A stretch of DNA of 64,000 bases. Source: Parietaria judaica (taxonomy: Eukaryota; Streptophyta; Magnoliopsida; Rosales; Urticaceae). Positions 55,591 through 64,000 of this stretch are shown one piece after another (position 1 is the stretch's first letter; the number at the start of each line of letters is the position of its first letter). The position numbers and the translations under genes are program-made. The DNA lies in contig OX940865.1 in assembly GCA_954871525.1 (NCBI GenBank), forward strand, positions 17,374,606 to 17,438,605. Direction: 5' to 3'. The notes under the pieces were generated by a model. The model had not been told where the DNA came from. It worked only from the letters and a program-made list of their open reading frames with translations, and ran no database searches.

Positions 55591-58500
55591 TTATAGACCC
55601 TTACTATTATATACATATGATCTTGCGAAATGGACGTAGCTCATAAGTCCAAGAGCACTCAGTCCAGCAACAACCCAATAGAAGCAATCAAGACGCGCAT
55701 TGTTCAAGTTGTTCGAAAGCCAGTTGTCTTGGCCGTCTCCGCCGGTCATATGCTTGATGAGCATCACGACGAAACTGCTCAACAAGCCCCCGACGCCCAA
55801 TACGCTGAAGTAAAGTGCGATTCCGATGCTTTTCAGCTCCGGCGGGACTTGATCGTAGAAGAACTCTTGCATTCCGACAACAGTTAACGCATAGGTGACA
55901 CCAAACAAGATAGTTTGTGGCGCCATCCACCAGAGGCTCATTGGAATGGTCGCATTAGGCTCGTTGACCAGGCCGTGTTCTCCGACGATTCTGAGCCGCT
56001 TCATTTCAACTAGAGCAGCGACTATCATGACGATCACAGATATAAAAAGCCCAGTTCCTGTTCTCTGCAGCATTGTGATCCCGGACGGTTTTCCTGTGAA
56101 ATATCTTGCGGTTGGGACCAAAATGCGGTCATAGATCGGAAGAACAACCATGATAGTTGAGCTGGAGAGGCATTGAAACGACGCAGCCGGTAATTTGAAC
56201 CCGGAGAAGATGGTTCTATCTAGTGTGGCCGTTTGCTTTATGAAGAATGTCCTGGGCTGAGTAAAATCAATGCCGTAGATTAAGCATGAAAACCAAATGG
56301 GGAGAAGTCTGAGCACCGCCTTTGCCTCCTCAACCTCGGTCGCGCTGCAAAGCCGACCTCCTTCCGCCACGTCTTTGGGTGCTTTTAAGGCTTTATTAAG
56401 GAATCTGAATTGGATAGGAAACATAAGTCCAAATTATACATAGCTTTAGGTTACCATTTCCGATATCTATTTAAAAAATCTGGATTTTTTTTTTTTTTGA
56501 AATAAATCCCGGTTTCTGACTTGAGAACGGGACTGTGACTGGTTTCAAAAATCAAAACCAGAAGATTCCCCGTCCTCGTTTTCTAATATTATTTATTATA
56601 CTATATAAATATTTATTAATAAAATCCCATTTTTAAAATTGGCATTTTCCAGTTTAAACCAGAATTTCCCGGTTTCAAACTTGTATTTTACCAGTCTCAG
56701 TTCTCTATAGAGAAAATTGTCAAATTCCCGAATTGGTGTCCCGGTTTTACCCCTAGAGTAAGATTAATTTAGTGCGTGCTAGTGGAAATCTTGAAATACT
56801 ACATATATATAATTTGTTTTTGAATAAATAAAATTGCGTCTTGTTCCAAATCCCCATTACTAAGTGCTAACTTCTTGGTTATGTTGAATGAAAAACATGA
56901 AAAATCACTTATTTCATGCAAATTAAAAACCATTGGATTGGTGACTTAAGACCAAGTAACTTACTTGAATTGTTGAGAGCATTGGTGAGACTCGAGCTTA
57001 TCAGATTCGATGTTGGCCGTTACATATGATTGTTTTTCATGCCGATTCTCGAATGCTGCAACGAACACTCTGAATATTCTTATAAACGGACCTTTCTTGT
57101 TTTGTTTCACGCTAAACGTATAAGTTTTAGTTCCAAGCAAGAAGGTGATAAACGCGAGAACCATTACAATGCAAGGAATACCGAACCCGAGACCCCAACT
57201 GAAGTTTTCTTGCATGTAGCTTACAACCGCAAAGGTCATCAAAGCGCTAAAGCTCACCCCAAAATGCAACCAATTGAAGAACGAGCTCTTAGCTTTTGCT
57301 TCGTCTTTGTCACCGCTGTCGAACTGGTCTGCGCCGAAAGCCTGCACACATGGGTTGTGGCCACTTTGCGCCGCTGCCACTAAATACAGCGAGAAGAAGA
57401 ACACGATTTTGAAGATCGGAGGAGAGCAAGACGTGGTGTGATTACTTTGGCAATCAGAAGGCATAATTGTTGATAGAGTCATTAAACCTAGTCCCTGGTG
57501 ATAGAAAACAAGCCAAATTAATCATATGCAATGTGAAGTATAACATTCTTAGGACCTATTTATATTATCTCGGATTCTTTTCAAGATAGTAGCTGTATTG
57601 GCCCACTCACCTTGAGCTCGATCCTTATTTGAACTTAATAAACTATAAGAACCAAGTTTGTTTGGCCTAATAATAACTCCCCTACCTACTTCTCCTAGAG
57701 GTCCGGGCTCAAACCACATGGGACGCAAATTCGTGCCCCCTTTATACATGTAAACTTGGACAATAATGCCACATTTTCTTACACGGAATATATTGAATAC
57801 ATATAATACCAAAACATAGTATCACCCCATTCAAAAAATAAAAATAAAAAATAAGGTATAACAATATAATGATTTTTAATGGATATTAGTCCTTCAAATC
57901 GTCATTGAATAACTATTTTAAGAAAGATAAAATATTTATCTTTTGTTTTAACTGAAAAATAACATATTTATCTTTTAATTTCAAGAAAAAAGAAATGGAA
58001 AAAAAAAAATCTAACCCACCCCCCGTTACATAGTTTCCGTTCCGACATTGCTAACGGAAGTTGCATAATGAAGATTGATGGAAAACAGAAGCATACTTTC
58101 TTTATTGTTTAGTTACATATGCCACTGAATATTTTTTTTTTGAAACATCACCTGCCCTTTAAAAAAGATTTGGTACATATGCCGTGAATAACCTACATAT
58201 CAATACTAATACACGTACCAAAACATAGAGCACGGAAGCCAGGATGATGGTACGGTAGCAGCCGAGGAAAGACTCAGCGATGAAGGCGCACAGAAGAGGC
58301 AGCAATTTGGTGGCACTGTTCCACACATTGACGTTCACTGCCGCATCCGCAATCGACAGCCCCACCGGCCCCGTCAGATACAGTATTAGGTTACCGCCGA
58401 TGCCATTGAACGCGAAGCTCTCTGCGACCACCGCACCTTTAATATTGCCAGAAATCATTCAACACTCTCAAAATCATTCCCAACGTATATACTCAACAGA

Positions 58501-58746
58501 TATATCTACAGTGTACATATAATATATATATATATATATATCATAAAACATGTAAAGCAACTGGCTAGAGGTTGCACCGCAATTTATATTCTAGCTTTGA
58601 GCATATGAACGTAAAATACCGATGATAAAGCTCGCCGATCTCCACCCCCCGGAGTCCCGTCGCGACGCTTGCCATTCTTTATTGTCGACACCGCGGTTGT
58701 CAGTCATGTTTTTGAACGGTGGAGTTTCAGCATCGGAAATGGCCAT
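55591..58746 (-). CDS. NPF5-type nitrate/peptide transporter family protein, copy 2 (562 aa)
   Basis: Minus-strand exons 58746-58620, 58436-58219, 57494-56965 and 56404-55591, in frame. Exons 1 and 2 have exactly the same lengths as in copy 1 (127 and 218 nt), giving 562 residues. Marks: MAISDAETPPFKNM...ASRRDSGGWRSASFIIG, NVNVWNSATKLLPLL, SGHNPCVQAFGADQFDSGD, KAKSSFFNWLHFGV, FLLGTKTYTFSV, YDRILVPTARYFTGKPSGIT, EFFYDQVPPELKSIG and ARLDCFYWVVAGLSALGLMS. The TM1 ExxE[K/R] motif reads VVAES, so both the first Glu and the basic residue are gone, and the usual FAYYG is FAFNG. Everything else is open and conserved. Same family and strand as 45623-50164. Function may be altered. Confidence 0.95.
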
Positions 58747-60351
58747 CGACGACATATCAGGCTTTATTGTGTTAGCTAAGATCGAGTCAGCTGCGAATGT
58801 TATATAAATATATAATATATATACATATATGTGTGTGTGTTAAATTTATGGAGTCAATGTATAGTTCCTGCTATTTAATATTTCTCTGAATGGAGTGCAC
58901 ATTTTAAAAAAAATAAGACAAAAATAACAGATGTATATTGGACTTTGGAAACATCAAAATCTTCAGTTCGGCTTATGATATGCTGCAATATCATTTTTAT
59001 ATGCAACGTATCAGATCGTATATAATCAGTGATCCGATTCCATGGTCCTTCAAATAAAAAATATAATGCATATTCAAAAAGATTATTCACTCCTTAAAAT
59101 CAAGAAAACAAAAGTAAGTAGTGAAAGTGAACTAAAACCTCAATAACTTTATTGTTTGTATATATATGCATTTGCGGAACACTTGACTATGATCAACTAT
59201 GTTTCTTTCTCAATGTAGTCTTGGAACAACAACAAAAATTCTACTAAAGTTTGTTTTTCTTTTTTCTTTTTCTTACCGTTATCAATTCCTTACATAAATA
59301 AGTAGCCTTTAATCAATCATGTTCTAAAAAGTGTTACAATCAATCTCATAATGTTGCACGTACCTTCTGATAATAATTAGTCAATAATAATATTCAAGTA
59401 GAATTTATCAAACAAAGATCTCTTAAGAATTGGTATTCAAAATAATAGGTTCTCAGCGAGTTGTCGAACACTGTGTAAAAGTAAATGTATATAGTGCATC
59501 CTAAATATTCTAAGATAAATAATAATAAAAAAAAAAACCTACAACCTTAAACTTGACTTAGTCCGGCACACGAAGAAGGTTAGCCCGGGTACCGGCCAGA
59601 AGAACTCAGCCCGAACAGGAGTTCAACCCAGAACGGGTGAAACCGTGAAGAAAGTCCGGACAGAAGGCATATCCAGCCCGGAGTACACGAGCAGACGAGC
59701 TAGGGGACAAAGAAAGAAAGTCGGCAACTACCCAACAAGGAAGGCGCGAGACTTGCGGATGAAGTCAAAGATTCATTCTGATCTTTCAAGATTATTTAAG
59801 GTAGTTTCCTGATTTGGTGTGATATGGTTAGCTAGGGTTTCACTTTTGAGAGTGAGTACAATATTAGCACTCTGTACGTTGTAAGAGAGAGTGTGCGAGT
59901 TAGAGAGTCACGAATAGTAGTGATTTTCTTTGTAGATCTATGAATTGAGATCTAACATATAGATAAACTAATAAAGAATGTTAACAAAAAATTTTCTTTG
60001 TATATGTAGCGGCATACTTGAGCTCTTTTTTTAAAGTGTAAAGTAGTTCTGTAGATGTAGCGGCCATGGCCATTTTTTCCAAAAAAATTTAGTTTCAAAT
60101 TCCTTTTATTGGTTCAAATCTAACATTTTAATATTGATGTCTGATTTTTGAAAAAATTAAATTCTAAAATTATTTTGTGTATTTGAATATTTATAATTAA
60201 ATATGAAATAATTAGAAGCATAAAAAAAGAGTAAATATGCACTTTTTGATTCAACAAACTCGGAAGTCGGATACGGAAAGTACAATCATTCAACCATGCA
60301 AAGACTCGGAAGTCGGAAAGTACAATGATATAATGAACAATTAAAAGCGAA
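58747..60351. other. NPF copy 2 upstream region and intergenic
   Basis: TA microsatellites at 58525-58539 (just inside intron 1) and 58804-58836. A GC-richer stretch 59560-59770 with CCCGGGTACCGGCCAG followed by a leader-like region to 59950 could be a retrotransposon LTR fragment, but no ends were found. No gene seen. Confidence 0.4.
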
Positions 60352-61320
60352 TTACATTTGAATATTGCTAAAACAATCCACGATTTCGTTGTCGATTAGT
60401 TCGTTCTCTTGTTGTCGCTTTTCGGCCAAAATCCAATATTTGGAAAGCATAAGGATCTCGACCATTAGTGACTTTGTTGACTTGCGACAAGGCTCTAACA
60501 TCCTTTCGGCCAATGAGAATGTCGCCTCCTTTCGGGTACTTAAATCGTTGTGCGTACCACCATTGAAGGATGTCAATGCCTTCTTATAGACATGGTGTTG
60601 GAGGAAGGTTACAAAAGCGGGCGTTCTAATAGACGATATTGCGCCGGCTACGTCAACCACCACAAATCCCGAATTTTCGCCTCCCGTGAACCCGATGAAG
60701 AAGTTGTTGCCCCACGATCGAGTCGTCACCATGAGCCGTAAGGTCGCAGAATAGTCGTATGTTGAACCACCGGCTTCGCGTCCGCCTTATTGAAAGAAAA
60801 AAAAATATTAACATTTAGAGTAACTTTAAGAAATTAAAATTTAGATTAACTTTAAGAAATTAAGTTAAAGAAATAAACTTTACCTGAGTTTATTGTTGAG
60901 GATTCCTCTCTTCCATCTGATTCTCAAAGTCGGTATATTTTCGCTCGTACTCTCGATAAAGGACCTTCATCTTCTGATCCACGTGATATCGTAGTAGTTG
61001 GTTTTTATGTAGGGTTCCCCCGTAATAGCTTCCATCGCCTTGAACATCCGGCAATTTTGAAAGTTTAGTGAAGGATTTACGTTTACCGCAATGCAATATA
61101 AAAATTGAAGCCTTTCACTACTCCAATAATATTCAAACTTTGTAGTCATCGGTGTCAATACATCGTTAAATAAGAGAGTATTTTTTACATTTTGAGAATG
61201 ACAAAGAATATAAAAAAAAATAGCGGGCGAAGCTCTTAGAGACGTGAGTGAGAAAACATGAGATAAAACCAACAGTAATTTGATGAAAAATGTGAAGAAA
61301 AGCATGAAATTGGATAACAA
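60352..61320 (-). mobile_element. hAT transposase relic
   Basis: Minus-strand pieces in order: MTTKFEYYWSSERLQFLYCI...NPSLNF (the plant hAT transposase PMxxKFxKYW region), MKVLYREYERKYTDFENQ, then EATFSLAERMLEPCRKSTKS with ILMLSKYWI (the hAT C-terminal dimerisation region, normally SAFSxGGRxLxxxRxSL). Stops and frame changes separate them (61320-60967, 61096-60890, 60732-60352). The N-terminal BED finger and catalytic region are absent. Confidence 0.68.
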
Positions 61321-61534
61321 TTATATATCTAATCGTCTGTAGTGAGGTGCTCGGGGTCTTTGTGCTCTGGGTTGTTGATCCATTTTGTAAGAAGCTACTG
61401 GTATGGTATGGCGGCATTTGATATCATGTAAGACGAGTTCCAACGGATCGACATATCTGACTGAAATACTTTGGGCTATACTGGGGAGCCCTGCAACAAT
61501 CTTGCTAAAATACCATACGCATAGTAAATGTTCG

Positions 61535-61565
<31 letters not shown>

Positions 61566-62117
61566 GTGTTCCTAATTTTGGCTATACACTCGGAAATAAT
61601 ATTGAAATCGGATTTAACTATCAAGTTTATAATGTGACATGCACAACTTTGATAAAAAAATTTGCCCAAAAATTTGTCTAAAGTATCATTTACTATATCT
61701 GCTCACTACCGTTATCTCACGTAATAGAAACTTCTATCCCCGTGTTCCACTCCTGTAAAACATTTAATATAGAGTGAAACACGAAATTTGGTCGACGTCA
61801 TGTTCCATCTAAAAAGTACGAAGATATAAAAAAAATCGCACAAACATGCTACAAGTTTTTTTTTCTTCGAATACCGTACACGATCCCTTAAATTCCCACA
61901 AACATTCTATTTATATGCCCGTAAATTTGAATCCTCAACGGTTTTTTGTTTCGGGGCTCTTCAGCCTTTAATTAATCAAGGTTTTTATTCTATATGTATG
62001 TTACATAGAAAAGACCAATACATTTAAAAAGGCTAAGTCAATTAGTCCATTCTAATTCTTCAACATTACACAATGAGCCGTATCACTATTTTATTAGTAT
62101 AATATCCGTTTCAAAAC
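61321..62117. other. Spacer left of WD40 copy 2
   Basis: A TA microsatellite lies at 61536-61562. From about 61780 the sequence matches 51240-51633 beside the decayed WD40 copy, so it is part of the duplicated block. No gene seen. Confidence 0.5.
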
Positions 62118-64000
62118 CTAAACCTTCAAGAGCTGCAACTTATTCGAGAAGGAGATGGCGATCCACTGCTCCAACTCAGCCGAAGACCACCGGACCTGGT
62201 TGATCTCAGCCGTTGATCCGTACCATGTTTCCGGCTCCACGTCACCTCCTCCACTGGAAGAGCTCGCCACATCCCAGATCAAAGCCCTGCAGTCGTCTCC
62301 GACAGAACACAACCGTCGTCCGATCGCCGGCGACCACGATATGGCGTTGACACTGCCTTTATGCTTGCAAAGCTCCGCAAACGGCGTCGTTGGAAACCTA
62401 ATGTCCAAAATCACCACTTTTTGGCTGTCCATTCCGACCGTAGCAATGAATCTAGTATTAAGAATATAATAAATGTGCAATTAGGAAAATTAAGAAATTT
62501 TGATTTTAAATGGTTGAGATTAAACTACCTAAAGTTTTTCCAAATAGCTCGTGGGACATATTCTCAAACCTTTTCAAATTTTATTAAAATACTCAAAAAT
62601 GTGAAAGTTGTTTTTCCGTTAGTTATATGCCAATCATATGTGTATGTTGCTAATGCTATTGAAGTATTTGACGTGAGAATTTCGAAACGTAGAAATAATA
62701 AATTAAGTGTGAATTCGAGATAAAATATGTGTAAAAAAAATTAATGTTGAGGGAAGTTACTGAGATAAAATCAATAAAAAAATGATGATTTATTCAGGCG
62801 CAACTGAAATTTGTCACGCAATTTTAAATAACTTTAGGTGCTTATGTCGCAATTATCTAATTTCTTAACATATTTATAGTAGATTAATTCAGCCCATTCA
62901 AACGATTATATGCAGTATGCACGTTGCAATTTCGATTTCCTAATAATATTTCAAAACCAAGAAAGAAAAACATCTACCACTTTGTTTCGACTTTTTTTTA
63001 CGCGTATATATATAGGGAAACTTGAAAAAATGATTCTAAAAAAACATGTTTTACGTTTTATATTCCCCAAATTGATGTATCTGAGTATCTATTCCTCAAT
63101 ATGTATTGTATAAATTTTGGGGGAAAAAACACCATTTTCTGAAAAATTGTCAAACTTTACTCATAAAACTGTCAAACTTTGTGTCAAATATTGTCAACCC
63201 GTACTCGAAAAGATATCAAAGTTAAGACAATATTTCTCATAAACTGTCAAACTTTGTCCAAATACTGTCAACCCATACTCGAAAAAATGTTAAAGTTAAG
63301 ACAATATTCTCATAAACTATCAAACTTTACTCATAAAATTGTCCAAATTTTGTGCCGAAAACTGTCCAAAATGACAGTGACAGTTGCTCAACTCAAGTAG
63401 AGAAAACGATATTTTTGTCCAAAATGAGATAAAATAGAATTTAAGAAAAAACTACTTAAATACATCAATTTGGGAAATAAAAAACCTAGAACATGCTTTT
63501 TTAGGAGTCATTTTTTTTAAGTTTCGCATATATATATATATATCGAATTATTAATTGTAGTATCTTTAACATACCTGGGGTCAAACTTGTTCCACTCCAA
63601 TCTCAACAAGGGACAGCCTTGGGTTGGGTTTTCATATATTATGGTCGACCTTTCCTTGTCCCTCAAGTCAAAAACCCTAACCGAGCCGTCACCGGAAACA
63701 GAAGCGAAGATGTTGATGCCGCCCCAAGAGATATCGTAGACCTCCTTATCGTGCGCCACTAGTTGCGCCTCCACACTCTCCCTCTCCACGTCCCAGACCG
63801 TGCAGGTCGTGTCCACGCTACATGTGGCCACTTTCCGCACGTCCACGTGGGACCAGTCAAAGGACGTTATTGCGGCGTTGAACTCGCTCCCCTTATTGCC
63901 ATTAAGTAGCGACCGGAGCTCCACACGCTCATCACCGTTGTCGATCTCCCAAAGGCGGAGGAAATCGCCGGACGTGGCAATGAGGTCAGCTCCGGAGGCG
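62118..64000 (-). CDS. LWD/TTG1-type WD40 protein, copy 2, 3' part (N-terminus beyond the window)
   Basis: Two minus-strand exons are visible: 64000 (continues) to 63575 and 62451-62118, split by a 1.1-kb intron. They join in frame (DPR|FIATV). WD repeats read [158 protein letters not shown] and the end [13 protein letters not shown]. TTCTIWDxE...AHDKEV...DGSVRxFDLRDKE defines the LWD/TTG1/AN11 group. The wording (WGG, LDIRFP) is nearer LWD clock coactivators than TTG1, judged from memory. No defect seen in the visible part. The intron carries a MITE. Confidence 0.9.
63015..63527. mobile_element. MITE in the WD40 copy 2 intron, with internal repeats
   Basis: The 513-bp element has inverted ends of about 80 bp: GGGAAACTTGAAAAAATGAT...AACATGTTTTACG...CCCAAATTGATGTA at the left and TACATCAATTTGGGAAATAA...AACATGCTTTTTTAGGAGTC...AAGTTTCGC at the right. 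Inside, ACTGTCAAACTTTGT..AAATA(T/C)TGTCAACCC.TACTCGAAAA repeats with a period of about 65-70 bp. The flanks are TA repeats, so no duplication can be scored. The same end sequence occurs at 53751. Confidence 0.8.

Noticed and set aside
59560..59960. Possible retrotransposon LTR fragment
   Set aside because: Composition is suggestive, but ends and homologous copies are missing.
1..64000. CRISPR arrays, operons or bacterial-type defence systems
   Set aside because: None expected or seen: spliced plant genes and plant transposons throughout; the direct repeats are long tandem duplications without spacers.

Overview
This window is nuclear DNA of a flowering plant, probably a eudicot. It is AT-rich, its genes are split by GT-AG introns, it carries a plant-type U6 snRNA gene with an upstream sequence element, and its protein genes belong to plant families (OR-like, SNX1, S40, NAC, NPF, VPS55, LWD/TTG1). 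Between the genes it is dominated by transposon remains: solo LTRs, MULE- and hAT-type miniature elements, a Helitron, and LINE and hAT coding relics. The species cannot be named from the sequence.

Layout. 1-1343 (-): 5' part of an ORANGE-like plastid chaperone gene, running off the left edge. 1608-2517: non-autonomous element with a solo LTR nested in it. 3345-4393 (-): small plastid-type protein of unknown function, with a tRNA-Asn gene inside its first intron. 5516-9025 (-): complete SNX1 retromer sorting nexin, 11 exons. 10152-12251 (-): coiled-coil protein gene with an in-frame stop. 13182-13823 (+): S40-like senescence regulator. 14.5-22.2 kb: repeats, two adjacent MITEs, a 1.3-kb solo LTR with an internal GC-rich minisatellite, and a LINE RNase H relic. 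22893-24979 (+): NAC factor of the NAC090 type. 25.1-33.5 kb: nested elements and a 3-kb solo LTR. 34131-35202 (+): conserved gene of unknown function. 36677-36915 (-): SDR pseudogene. 37195-37296 (-): U6 snRNA. 37772-41176 (-): probable non-autonomous Helitron. 42542-44616 (-): VPS55-like endosomal membrane protein.

The right-hand 18 kb is a tandem duplication of a two-gene module: NPF5-type transporter plus LWD/TTG1-type WD40 gene. The copies lie at 45.6-52.6 kb and 55.6-64 kb in the same order and strand. Both NPF copies read open but have lost parts of the ExxE[K/R] proton-coupling motif. The WD40 gene of the first copy is a deleted, frameshifted pseudogene; the second looks intact as far as it is visible. 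Between the two modules, at 54119-54744, lies the most unusual feature: two copies of a two-exon piece of a DNA topoisomerase II gene, about 98% identical and head to head around a 37-base loop. A transcript would fold into a hairpin with arms of about 294 bp matching TOP2, the structure expected of a young small-RNA locus.
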